Shown here in pieces: positions 45,912 through 57,869 of a stretch of 64,000 nucleotides of DNA; within the stretch, counting starts at the first letter, position 1; every line of letters begins with the position of its first letter. The notes below the pieces were generated by a model, which was not told the origin of the DNA, did not search any database, and saw nothing but the letters and a program-made list of their open reading frames with translations. A program made the translations under genes and the position numbers. The stretch covers positions 1,178,001 to 1,242,000 of the forward strand of contig NZ_CP106738.1 in the NCBI RefSeq assembly GCF_025639885.1. The letters are read 5' to 3'. The stretch is from Roseovarius pelagicus. Lineage in GTDB: Bacteria; Pseudomonadota; Alphaproteobacteria; Rhodobacterales; Rhodobacteraceae.

Positions 45912-47126
45912 ATGACCCTCACCCGCAGACAGATGTTGGGCCGCAGCGCCGCCCTTGGCTGTTGCCTTGCGGCAAATCCGTTGGTCACGCCAGTCACATT
46001 GGCCAGCGCGCCGTCCGACAACCGTCTCGTGGTGATCATCCTGCGCGGCGGGTTGGATGGTCTGGATATGGTGCAACCACGCGGCGATGCGGATTTTTCC
46101 GCGCTGCGCCCCGGAATGCCCAATGCGAAGGATCTAGATGGATTTTTCGCGCTGCATGATGGCCTCAGCCCGCTTTATCCGCTGTGGCAGGAGGGGCAGC
46201 TTGGGTTTGCCCATGCGGTGTCGACACCCTATCGCGACCGGCGCAGCCATTTCGACGGGCAGGATATGCTGGAGGCGGGCACCGGCATGGAGGCGATCGG
46301 GCACAGCCGCAGCGGCTGGCTCAACCGGGCGCTGGCGCACCTGCCGGGAGCGGACGCCCGCACGGCCTATGCCATCGGGCGCGCCGATATGCTGCTGACG
46401 CGCGGGGCGGCCCCGGTGGCCAATTGGGCACCCGATGCGGCCCTCACCCTCAGCAGTCAGGCGGAACTGCTGCTGGAACGGGTGATGCATGACGACCCGC
46501 TCTTTCGCGATGCCACGCTGGAGGCCATCGCGCTATCGGCCACAGATCTGGGCAGCACCGCTGACGCAGCCACCAGCGGCGACATGATGAACGCAATGAG
46601 CGAAAGCGTGCGCGCCGCGCGCAAGGGCGCGCAGCCGGAGACCATCGCGCGTTTCGCCGCGACTCAATTGCGGGCCGAAACACGCCTCGCAGCGTTTTCG
46701 CTGGGCGGCTTTGACACCCATTCACGTCAGGACCGCAGCCTCCTCCGCGCGCTCGGGCCTCTTGCCACAACGATCCTGACCTTGCAGGCCGAACTGGGCG
46801 CGGCCATCTGGGAGCGCACCACCATCGTCGCGGTGACCGAATTTGGCCGCACTGCGCGGCTCAATGGTTCTGGCGGGACCGATCATGGCACGGCGGGTGC
46901 GATGCTGCTCGCCGGGGGGGCAGTGCGAGGGGGGCGCGTCATCACCGACTGGCCCGGTCTGGCAGAGACCGACCTGTATCAGCGTCGCGATCTGCGTCCG
47001 ACCCGCGATCTGCGCGCACATCTGGGATGGCTGCTGGCCGGGTTATACGGGCTGAATCGCACGACGCTGGAAACTGAGGTTTTTCCCGGTCTCGACATGG
47101 GGGCAGACCCGCGCCTGATCCTGTGA
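45912..47126 (+). CDS. DUF1501 domain protein with Tat signal
   Basis: A 404-residue protein of the alkaline-phosphatase-like DUF1501 family. The N-terminus has a twin-arginine signal (TRRQMLGRSAALGCCLA), so it is exported folded, perhaps with a metal cofactor. Motifs include ILRGGLDGLDMVQP, GGFDTHSRQD and TEFGRTARLNGSGGTDHG. It follows the DUF1800 gene and is probably its partner. The start at 45912 is chosen for the Tat motif; the 41 residues upstream in frame are antisense-like. Confidence 0.92.
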   Translation: MTLTRRQMLGRSAALGCCLAANPLVTPVTLASAPSDNRLVVIILRGGLDGLDMVQPRGDADFSALRPGMPNAKDLDGFFALHDGLSPLYPLWQEGQLGFAHAVSTPYRDRRSHFDGQDMLEAGTGMEAIGHSRSGWLNRALAHLPGADARTAYAIGRADMLLTRGAAPVANWAPDAALTLSSQAELLLERVMHDDPLFRDATLEAIALSATDLGSTADAATSGDMMNAMSESVRAARKGAQPETIARFAATQLRAETRLAAFSLGGFDTHSRQDRSLLRALGPLATTILTLQAELGAAIWERTTIVAVTEFGRTARLNGSGGTDHGTAGAMLLAGGAVRGGRVITDWPGLAETDLYQRRDLRPTRDLRAHLGWLLAGLYGLNRTTLETEVFPGLDMGADPRLIL

Positions 47127-47195
47127 CGGATTGGCATTCACCTCGGCGGCACGTGCGGCTATGATCCCATAACGCCCCACATGAAAGGCTCGCAG

Positions 47196-47914
47196 ATGCC
47201 CGACCCTACCCCCGCTCCCGCGGCCCGCTCGTGGACGGATGGACGCCGCCGCCCACACCCGGCGACATGGTGCTGGAAGGGCGTTATGCAACATTGGAAC
47301 CACTGGATGCGGACGCGCATGCGGCGTTGATTTACCGCGCGTTCGACGGGCATGACTGGGTGTGGGACTACATGCCCGCAGGTCCGTTCGCCTCGTCCGC
47401 GCAGTTTCATCGCTGGATGCGCGACGCGGTTGCTGATCCCGATTTCAAGTTCTACGCCATCAAGGATCGCGAGACCGGCCGCTTTGGCGGCTTTGCCTCC
47501 TATCTGCGGATCAAACCGGCATCCGGCTCGATCGAGGTTGGTTATATCGCCATGGCACCACAGCTACAGCGCACACGGGCCGCGACGGAGACCATGTATC
47601 TGATGATGAAATGGGCGTTTCAATCCGGGTATCGGCGCTATGAATGGAAATGCGACGCGCTGAACCGTCCGTCGCGCACCGCCGCCCAGCGCCTTGGCCT
47701 CAGCTACGAAGGTGTCTTTCGGCAGGCCACCGTGGTTAAGGGACGCAACCGTGATACCGCGTGGTTCGCGGCCATCGACACCGAGTGGCCCGCGCTGGAC
47801 GAGGCATTTCGCCTCTGGCTCGATCCGTCAAACTTTGACGCCGACGGGCAACAACGCGAGGCGCTGAGCGATCTGACGCGGCTGGTGCGTGCGGCGGACG
47901 ATCCCACGCTCTGA
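47196..47914 (+). CDS. GNAT family N-acetyltransferase, apparent frameshift at N-terminus
   Basis: A GNAT protein of the RimJ/RimL-like type of about 239 residues, common in proteobacteria. From 47231 (a GTG) the frame runs without interruption: GWTPPPTPGDMVLEGRYATLEPLD, then IEVGYIAMAPQLQRTRAATE (acetyl-CoA site) and WKCDALNRPSRTAAQRLGLSYEG. The likely native ATG is at 47196 in another frame (MPDPTP). Adding one C to the five-C run at 47209-47213 joins them as MPDPTPRSRGPLVDGW. Either the gene starts at the GTG, or a base was lost in the homopolymer. The acetylated substrate is unknown. Confidence 0.8.
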
Positions 47915-47973
47915 TCGCGGACGGAACCGCCGACCGGCATGGCGCGTTAGGCTGTCAAACCAAGGAGACAGCC

Positions 47974-48450
47974 ATGATTGATATCTACACCGCCATCCGC
48001 AACGACCATGATCAGCACCGCAAGCTTTTGGCCCAGATCGCCGACACATCCGGCGACAGTGCGGAGCGTCAGGAGGCATGGCGGATCTTTTACCACGACG
48101 TCAAAAGCCATGCCGCCGCAGAAGAAGAGACGTTCTATTCAAAGCTGATTTCCAAGACATGGGGTCAGGATTCGGCCCGCCATTCGGTGCATGAGCATCA
48201 GCAGCTTGACGATATCATGGAAGAGTTGAACGAAATGGATATGAGTTCGAGCGGCTGGCTGAACAGGTTCAAGACGCTGCGGCACGACTATGAGCACCAC
48301 ATCGACGAGGAAGAGGGCGAAGTGTTCAGCCGGGCCAAAGAGGTCATCAGCAAGGACGATATCAAGGGTTATGGTGAGCGTTTCCTGAAGCGCAAGGCCG
48401 AAGAACGTTCGCTGATTGACGCCAAGCGCGAGGACAGTTTGGAAGACTAG
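47974..48450 (+). CDS. Hemerythrin domain protein
   Basis: A 158-residue four-helix protein with hemerythrin HHE-type iron ligands: IRNDHDQHRKLL, VKSHAAAEEETFY, HEHQQLDD and YEHHIDEEEGEVF. The di-iron site looks complete. Roles in such proteins include oxygen, NO or oxidative-stress sensing and iron storage; none is evident here. AAGGAGA precedes the ATG. It converges on aspS with a shared terminator hairpin. Confidence 0.9.
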   Translation: MIDIYTAIRNDHDQHRKLLAQIADTSGDSAERQEAWRIFYHDVKSHAAAEEETFYSKLISKTWGQDSARHSVHEHQQLDDIMEELNEMDMSSSGWLNRFKTLRHDYEHHIDEEEGEVFSRAKEVISKDDIKGYGERFLKRKAEERSLIDAKREDSLED

Positions 48451-48466
48451 CGTTGCATGAATGAAA

Positions 48467-48498
48467 AATGGCCGCGTGGCATTCCGCCCGCGGCCATT
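48467..48498. terminator. Bidirectional terminator between hemerythrin gene and aspS
   Basis: AATGGCCGCG and CGCGGCCATT form a perfect 10 bp stem around a 12 base loop. On the minus strand it is followed by TTTTTC, a good intrinsic terminator for aspS. On the plus strand only a weak T-run (ATTGTTAT) follows. Confidence 0.78.
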
Positions 48499-48523
48499 GT
48501 TATGCCCTACCTTACGCTGGCGA

Positions 48524-50302
48524 TCATTCCTCGCGCGGTAGCACCCGCAAGCCCAGTTCCATCAACTGGTCGCTGGTCGGATCGCTGGGGGCGTCCATCA
48601 TCAGGTCTTCGGCGCGCTGGTTCATCGGGAACATGATGACTTCGCGGATGTTGGCCACGTCCGCCAGCAGCATCACGATCCGGTCGATCCCCGCCGCACA
48701 GCCGCCGTGGGGCGGTGCGCCGTATTGGAAGGCGTTGACCATGCCGCCGAACCGCTTGCGCACTTCGGCCTCGTCATACCCCGCCAGCTCGAACGCCTTG
48801 ATCATCACGTCCAGCTTGTGATTTCGGATCGCGCCGGAAATCAGTTCGTACCCGTTGCAGGCCAGATCATATTGATAGCCCAGCACATCCAGCGGATCGC
48901 CATTCAGCGCCTCCAGACCACCCTGCGGCATCGAGAACGGGTTGTGGCTGAAATCCACGCGCCCGGTTTCCTCGTCCGCTTCGTACATCGGGAAATCAAC
49001 GATCCATGCAAAGGCAAAACGATCCTCGTCGATCAGCTTTAGCTCGCGCCCGATCTCGGTGCGCGCGCGGCCTGCGACGGCCTCGAACTGCGCAGGTTTA
49101 CCACCAAGGAAGAATGCGGCATCGCCAATATCAAGCCCAAGTTGCTGGCGGATCGCTTCGGTCCGCTCTGGTCCGATGTTCTTGGCCAGCGGGCCAGCCG
49201 CTTCCATCCCTTCGCCCTGATCGCGCCAAAAGATATACCCCATCCCCGGCAGGCCTTCTTTCTGGGCGAATGCGTTCATCCGGTCGCAGAACTTGCGTGA
49301 TCCGCCACCCGGTGCGGGAATGGCGCGAATTTCGGTGCCTTCCTGCTCCAGCAGCTTGGCGAAGATGGCAAAGCCGGAGCCGGAGAAATGCTCGGATACG
49401 CGCTGCATTTTAATCGGGTTGCGCAGGTCGGGCTTGTCGGTGCCGTACCACAGCGCGGCATCCTTGTAGCTGATCTGCTCCCATGTCTGGTCGACCTTGC
49501 GACCTTTGCCGAACTCTTCGAACACGCCGCCGATCACCGGCTGGATCGTGTCGAACACATCCTGCTGCTCGACAAAGCTCATTTCCATGTCGAGCTGATA
49601 GAAATCGGTGGGCGAACGGTCGGCGCGTGGGTCCTCGTCCCGGAAACACGGCGCAATCTGGAAATATTTGTCGAACCCGCTGACCATGATCAGCTGTTTG
49701 AACTGTTGTGGTGCTTGCGGCAGGGCGTAGAACTTGCCGGGGTGCAGGCGCGACGGCACCAGAAAGTCGCGCGCGCCTTCGGGCGACGATGCGGTGATGA
49801 TCGGTGTCTGGTATTCGCGGAATTTGACATCCCACATGCGCCGCCGGATCGAGGCCACGACATCGCTGCGCAGCGTCATGTTCTGCTGCATCGCTTCACG
49901 GCGCAGATCCAGATAGCGATAGCGCAGGCGGGTTTCCTCTGGGTACTCCTGATCGCCGAACACGATCAGGGGCAGTTCCTTGGCCGCGCCCAAAACCTCT
50001 ACGTCGCGGGCGTAAACTTCGATCTCGCCGGTGGACAGCTTGGGATTCACGAGGCTTTCGTCGCGCGCTTTCACCGTGCCGTCGATGCGCACGCACCATT
50101 CGCTGCGTAGTTTTTCGACGTCGGCAAAGACCGGGCTATCGGGATCGCACAGCACCTGCGTGATACCGTAGTGATCGCGCAGATCGACAAAAAGAACACC
50201 GCCGTGATCGCGGATACGGTGGACCCAGCCGCTGAGGCGAACGCTGTCGCCCACGTTGGATTTAGTCAGATCGGCGCAGGTATGGCTGCGAAATGGATGC
50301 AT
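48524..50302 (-). CDS. aspS: Aspartyl-tRNA synthetase
   Basis: A 592-residue class II synthetase of the bacterial long type, charging tRNA-Asp (in many alphaproteobacteria also tRNA-Asn). An N-terminal OB anticodon-binding domain ([20 protein letters not shown]) is followed by the catalytic core: [40 protein letters not shown] (motif 2) and the large GAD insert near 300-400. Motif 3 is GIDRIVMLL. All are intact. It is divergent from the cyclopropane-synthase-like gene. Confidence 0.97.
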   Translation of the reverse strand: MHPFRSHTCADLTKSNVGDSVRLSGWVHRIRDHGGVLFVDLRDHYGITQVLCDPDSPVFADVEKLRSEWCVRIDGTVKARDESLVNPKLSTGEIEVYARDVEVLGAAKELPLIVFGDQEYPEETRLRYRYLDLRREAMQQNMTLRSDVVASIRRRMWDVKFREYQTPIITASSPEGARDFLVPSRLHPGKFYALPQAPQQFKQLIMVSGFDKYFQIAPCFRDEDPRADRSPTDFYQLDMEMSFVEQQDVFDTIQPVIGGVFEEFGKGRKVDQTWEQISYKDAALWYGTDKPDLRNPIKMQRVSEHFSGSGFAIFAKLLEQEGTEIRAIPAPGGGSRKFCDRMNAFAQKEGLPGMGYIFWRDQGEGMEAAGPLAKNIGPERTEAIRQQLGLDIGDAAFFLGGKPAQFEAVAGRARTEIGRELKLIDEDRFAFAWIVDFPMYEADEETGRVDFSHNPFSMPQGGLEALNGDPLDVLGYQYDLACNGYELISGAIRNHKLDVMIKAFELAGYDEAEVRKRFGGMVNAFQYGAPPHGGCAAGIDRIVMLLADVANIREVIMFPMNQRAEDLMMDAPSDPTSDQLMELGLRVLPREE

Positions 50303-50547
50303 GTCGGTCCTCTGGGGCTATGCCGGACAAGACGCCGCAATTCGGCGCCCAAGGGTTCGGGCCGATACACCTTGCCAACGCGGCAAAGTCAAGGGGCACG
50401 CCCTCAGGCGGAACCAAAGCAATGGCAAAAGCGTTTACAGTTGCGTCATTTTGCGCAAAACTCTGGTCGCTGTGCGGCCATGTACAGCCATCGCATCTAC
50501 CTGAAGGGGGCGCCCGCAAGGCGCGCATTTGAATGGGAGAGTGAAAT

Positions 50548-51777
50548 ATGTGGGACAAAATCCTGCACCGTTTCCTGACGCATCTGATCCGCCAGGGCCG
50601 TCTGACTGTCACTTATCCGGACGGAACCAACCACAGTTATGGTGGCATTGAACCGGGGCCGGAGGCCACGATCTCATTGCATGATCCGACCCTGCCCAGA
50701 CGCATCGTCATGTCGCCTGATCTCGCCGTGGGCGAGGCCTATGTCGACGGTCGGCTGAGCATTGAGAATGATGATCTATACGCGTTTCTCGGCGTCGCCA
50801 TCGGCAATGTCGCGGCACAGGGGCAACCCTGGTTTCGCCGTCCGTTAGAGGCAGCACGGCATCTGGGTCGCTGGGCGGCACAGTTCAACCCTGCCTCGCG
50901 CGCCCGTGCAAATGTGGCGCACCATTATGATCTTTCCGGCGCGCTCTATGATCTCTTTCTCGATACAGACCGGCAATATTCCTGCGCCTATTTTTCCGAA
51001 CCGGGGATGAGTCTGGAAGAAGCTCAGGAGGCAAAGAAGCACCACATCGCGGCCAAGCTGCTGCTCAGGCCGGGAATGCGCGTGCTGGATATCGGCTGTG
51101 GTTGGGGCGGCATGGGGCTGACGCTGGCACGTGACTACGGTGCAGAGGTGCTGGGCGTCACCCTATCGCAAGAACAATACCGGATCGCGAATGACCGCGC
51201 CCGCGCGGAGGGTTTGGCGGATCGCGCACGGTTCGAACTGATGGATTACCGTGCGCTGACAGGTCAGTTTGACCGGATCGTGTCGGTCGGCATGTTCGAG
51301 CATGTCGGTGTGCCACATTACCGCGAGTATTTTGACAAGGTCCGCGCCCGCCTCGCCCCGCGTGGTATTGCGCTGATCCACACCATTGGGCGCGCCCGCC
51401 CACCGGGCAGCACCAGCCCGTGGATTGCCAAATACATCTTTCCCGGCGGCTATGTCCCGGCCCTGTCAGAAATGACGCGCGCGGTAGAAAACGCGGGGCT
51501 GATGCCCACGGATGTCGAAATCTGGCGGCTGCATTACGCCGAAACCCTGCGCCACTGGCATGACCGGTTCATGGCCAATGTGGATGCCGCACGCGCACTG
51601 TATGACGAACAGTTCTGTCGGATGTGGCGCTATTACCTCATCGCGTCAGAGCTGACATTCCGGTTGAACCGGCAGGTGGTCTTTCAGATGCAGTTGTCGC
51701 CAGTACAGGATGCAGTGCCCCTGACGCGCGATTATCTCTATCAAGGCAGCCAGACACGGCGGCAGGCGGCGGAATAA
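50548..51777 (+). CDS. Cyclopropane-fatty-acid-synthase family methyltransferase
   Basis: A 409-residue SAM-dependent methyltransferase that modifies unsaturated acyl chains of membrane lipids, or a closely related reaction. The SAM motif is VLDIGCGWGGMGLTLA. Family-typical segments are NVAHHYDLSGALYDLFLD, QYSCAYF, SVGMFEHVG and KYIFPGGYVPALSE, all intact. An N-terminal lipid-binding region (1-120) is present as in Cfa. GGGAGAG precedes the ATG. The gap from 50303 to 50547 contains nothing I can support besides promoters. Confidence 0.92.
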   Translation: MWDKILHRFLTHLIRQGRLTVTYPDGTNHSYGGIEPGPEATISLHDPTLPRRIVMSPDLAVGEAYVDGRLSIENDDLYAFLGVAIGNVAAQGQPWFRRPLEAARHLGRWAAQFNPASRARANVAHHYDLSGALYDLFLDTDRQYSCAYFSEPGMSLEEAQEAKKHHIAAKLLLRPGMRVLDIGCGWGGMGLTLARDYGAEVLGVTLSQEQYRIANDRARAEGLADRARFELMDYRALTGQFDRIVSVGMFEHVGVPHYREYFDKVRARLAPRGIALIHTIGRARPPGSTSPWIAKYIFPGGYVPALSEMTRAVENAGLMPTDVEIWRLHYAETLRHWHDRFMANVDAARALYDEQFCRMWRYYLIASELTFRLNRQVVFQMQLSPVQDAVPLTRDYLYQGSQTRRQAAE

Positions 51778-51794
51778 CGTACCGTAAGCCGACG

Positions 51795-52445
51795 CTAGCC
51801 GGGCATTTCCACCAGTTCTGCGCGGATCAATCCGCGCAGGGCATTGCCGACATAGACTTCATCTGCTGCACGCAGATCGTTCATGTCTAGTCGACCGGGC
51901 TTGGCGCGGCCTTGTCCGATCAGCACTTCGCGCCCGATCCCCGGCAGGCACCCGCAGGCGCGCGGCGGGGTCCGCAGCACGCCGTCCTTCGCCACATAAA
52001 CATTGGTAATCGTCCCCTCGCAGAGCGCGCCGCCGGTATTGAGAAACAGCCACTCGTCCGTGCCTTCGGGCAGTGACGCGCGCGCCGCGTCATATAGCGT
52101 GCGCCGTGTGGTTTTCAGCGCCAGCCACGGATCACTGGACCGCAGCCTTTCGGTATGCACCGCCACGCGCCAGATCGTTTCCGGGGCCAGCGGCGTGAAC
52201 ATCGTCTGCGCTATCTCGACTGTGCCTTTGACATCGACCGTCAGCCGCACCCGTTGCGGCCCTTCCCCGCGCAGCGCATCCAGCGCCGCGTTAACGTCGC
52301 GCGGCATAATCCCCAGCGCCCGCGCAGTGCGTTCCAGACGCCGCAGGTGCCGCGCGCGGTGGCGAACGCCTTCGTCGGGCGTCCACAGCATGGTCTCGAT
52401 CAGGCGAAAGCCGGGATCAGCGGGCGGGCAAAGCGTGTCTTCCAC
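51795..52445 (-). CDS. pabC: Aminodeoxychorismate lyase (class IV aminotransferase fold)
   Basis: A 216-residue PLP enzyme that releases p-aminobenzoate from aminodeoxychorismate in folate synthesis. The catalytic Lys is in LALKTTRR (about residue 111). Other signatures are EWLFLNTGGALCEGTITNVY and PGIGREVL. The start is a GTG at 52445 with AGGAGG upstream, 46 bp inside the 3' end of pabB, so the two are coupled. Confidence in PabC over other class IV enzymes comes from pabB next door. Confidence 0.87.
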   Translation of the reverse strand: MEDTLCPPADPGFRLIETMLWTPDEGVRHRARHLRRLERTARALGIMPRDVNAALDALRGEGPQRVRLTVDVKGTVEIAQTMFTPLAPETIWRVAVHTERLRSSDPWLALKTTRRTLYDAARASLPEGTDEWLFLNTGGALCEGTITNVYVAKDGVLRTPPRACGCLPGIGREVLIGQGRAKPGRLDMNDLRAADEVYVGNALRGLIRAELVEMPG

Positions 52446-53545
52446 AGCGCCTCCTCATACTCGGCCTTGGCGGTACTGTCATAGACCACGCCACCGCCGA
52501 CATTCAGGGTTGCCGCCCCATTCTCCAGCAGCAGCGTGCGGATTGCCACGTTGAACTCGGCCCGTCCGTCTGGTGCGGCCCAGCCGATGCTGCCGCAATA
52601 GATATCGCGTGGTGCATCTTCCAGATCGCGCAGCACCTGCATTGCGCGCACCTTGGGCGCGCCGGTGATCGACCCGCAAGGAAACAGCGCCGCTAGAATA
52701 TCTGACAGCCCGGTACACGCCACCATCTGTCCGGTGATACGCGACGTCATCTGGTGGACTGTGGCGTAACTCTCGATCGTGAACAACTCGGGCACGCGCA
52801 CGCTACCCGGCATGCAGATGCGCGACAGGTCATTGCGCAGCAAATCAACGATCATCAGGTTCTCGGCGCGGTTTTTCTCGTCGCTTTGCAGGAAATCACG
52901 CCGCCGGGCATCCTCTGCCGGGTCAGCACTGCGCGGTTGCGTGCCCTTCATCGGACGTGTCTCGATTTGGCCATCTGCGCCAGTGCGAAAAAAAGCTCGG
53001 GCGACCGGGACAGAATCGCGCGCGTGCCCTCCTCGACCAACGCGCCATAGCGGACCGGCTGTGCGTCACAAAGCGCGCGATACAACGCACCGGCGCTGCC
53101 GCGCGCCTGCATCCGCAGCGGAAATGTCAGATTGGCCTGATAGAAATCGCCCGCGCAAATATAGTCATGCGCCCGGTCAAAAGTGCGCTCATAGCGCGCC
53201 GCATCCCAATCCGGGTGCATATCCTCCAGCGTGGCGGCCCCCTGCGGCAGCACCGATGCAACCTGCGGGTGTTCATAGACCCCGAAAGAGATCAGTGGCA
53301 CCCGGCGTTTGCATGGCATCAGCGGTGCCAAGCGTGGCTCCAGCGCGTAGCCCAGCTCGTAGCTGGCATAGCCTGCCAGCCACATCCCCTCCGCCCGCGC
53401 GCCATCCAATGCGGCCAGCGCGCCGGGCACATCCTCCGGCGTTTCGGCCACGATCCGGTCCCGCGCCTGCCCAAACTGACACGGCGTACCCTCCGGTCCA
53501 TGATCAAAGCAGAATCTGCAAAATGCGCCCCCGTGGCTGGTTCAT
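52400..53545 (-). pseudogene. pabB: Aminodeoxychorismate synthase component I, apparent frameshift(s)
   Basis: An enzyme of about 381 residues that makes 4-amino-4-deoxychorismate. The middle part (53451-52995) ends ILSRSPELFF in one frame. The C-terminal half, IETRPMKGTQPR and later GSITGAPKVRAMQ, is in another. Adding one A to the seven-A run (plus strand 52988-52994) gives the canonical SPELFFRTGADGQ. A second slip near 53508 may separate the likely start at 53545 (MNQPRGRILQILL) from DHGPEGTPCQFG. The catalytic residues are all encoded. Homopolymer error or real loss cannot be decided here. Confidence 0.82.
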
Positions 53546-53720
53546 CGTCTACCTAAGTCCTGTCCGGCCTGAAAAACAGGTGCAAATGCGACGTCACGGC
53601 GTTCATTCCGCCTTAACCCTTGCGCCGGGACGCCTCATAGCTATAACGCGGACAATTTGCCGATGAACCGCTCTGCTGCCCGCATTTTGCGGCGCTGATC
53701 TGCTGACCAGAGGACACGAC

Positions 53721-57020
<3,300 letters not shown>

Positions 57021-57385
57021 TCGGCGCGGCGCACGGGTCGTGATCGGCGTAGGCCGGGCTTCAGCCCGGCACGCGTACACCGTCATACAGTGTCGCGGGT
57101 CAGCCGAGACCGGCTGAGGAGCTATAATTGTGACCTTTTTGCCCCTGCAGTTGTGTCGACGCTTTGACTGGGGCCAGCCCACACATTCTTCAGGTTGGAT
57201 TTTATCACTATATATCTGAAGGTTACAGACGATCGCAATAGATATGCGCCGTCCACCCATCAGACATGCACCCATTGCATAAATTTTCGTGATTTTAAGA
57301 TTGCAAGATGGGGAAAACTCACTAGATGGGGATCAAGGGCTTATTTTGAGTCTACTCACGCTAGCACCAAACCAAGGAGGCAAAC
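57021..57385. other. AT-rich leader gap between carB and the small membrane protein genes
   Basis: It begins with a perfect stem GCCGGGCT-TC-AGCCCGGC (57053-57070), a likely carB 3' hairpin without T-run. From about 57180 it becomes AT-rich and presumably holds the promoter of the first small membrane protein gene. The segment TTGCA...TGCAA near 57277-57308 is an inverted repeat. I see no coding region. An sRNA or structured leader is possible but unsupported. Confidence 0.5.
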
Positions 57386-57508
57386 ATGACCCGAGACGAG
57401 ATGAATCGCGAACTTCGCATGCATAGTGCCACCTTCCCCGCAGTGCTGGTCGTTTATGGCATTCTGGTTGGAACCCTTGTCCTGTCGGCAATGGCGATCA
57501 CCGCCTGA
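57386..57508 (+). CDS. Small single-helix membrane protein, copy 1
   Basis: A 40-residue protein (MTRDEMNRELRMHSATFPAV opening). Residues 1-14 are charged and probably cytoplasmic; residues 17-38 form one membrane helix (VLVVYGILVGTLVLSAMAI). A strong AAGGAGG lies 7 bases before the ATG, and a T-run terminator follows 16 bases after the stop. A close paralogue is encoded at 57647. I do not recognise the family. The clean ribosome site and conserved duplicate make it a real gene. Confidence 0.72.
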   Translation: MTRDEMNRELRMHSATFPAVLVVYGILVGTLVLSAMAITA

Positions 57509-57523
57509 TCTGACACGAAAACC

Positions 57524-57545
57524 CGGGGTCGCGCACCCCGCTTTT
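57524..57545 (+). terminator. Intrinsic terminator between the two small genes
   Basis: CGGGGT-CGCGC-ACCCCG forms a 6 bp stem followed by CTTTT. It lies 16 bases after the first small gene, so the second would be expressed by readthrough or from its own promoter. Confidence 0.7.
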
Positions 57546-57646
57546 GGACATGACGGACACCGCGGCGATGGGCTGATTTCCATGCGCCGCTTTCCCATTT
57601 TGATCTGGCCGGGGCACAGCCCCTCCCCTTCCCCAAGGATCCCGCC

Positions 57647-57766
57647 ATGACACGAGAAGAACTAAACCGCGAACTGCGAGCGCACAGCGCATCATTTCCC
57701 GCCGTATTGATCGTTTATGCGGTCATCGTGGCGACGATGGTGGTTTCTGCGATGGCCATTATCTGA
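57647..57766 (+). CDS. Small single-helix membrane protein, copy 2
   Basis: A 39-residue paralogue of the protein at 57386 (MTREELNRELRAHSASFPAV opening). The charged head and the helix are both kept, and SAMAI is shared at the end; most differences are conservative. AAGGA precedes the ATG. A GGGGC-ACA-GCCCC hairpin lies 24 bases upstream. The pair arose by tandem duplication. The function is unknown; the pattern (short amphipathic head plus one helix) fits a regulator or subunit of a larger membrane complex. Confidence 0.72.
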   Translation: MTREELNRELRAHSASFPAVLIVYAVIVATMVVSAMAII

Positions 57767-57788
57767 GCCACGCAGACTGAAATGTAGC

Positions 57789-57823
57789 AAAAAGGCGGCG
57801 AAGAGGTATTCCTCTGCGCCGCC
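57789..57823 (-). terminator. Terminator of the ABC transporter operon
   Basis: GGCGGCG-A-AGAGG and CCTCT-G-CGCCGCC pair around TATT, a 12 bp stem with one mismatch. On the minus strand TTTTTGC follows. A second stem GCCCCG-GTGAAA-CGGGGC (57840-57857) lies between it and the ATPase stop. It also closes the small gene on the plus strand. Confidence 0.8.
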
Positions 57824-57869
57824 AAAATCTTTGAGCATCGCCCCGGTGAAACGGGGCGCTAACCCTTTA

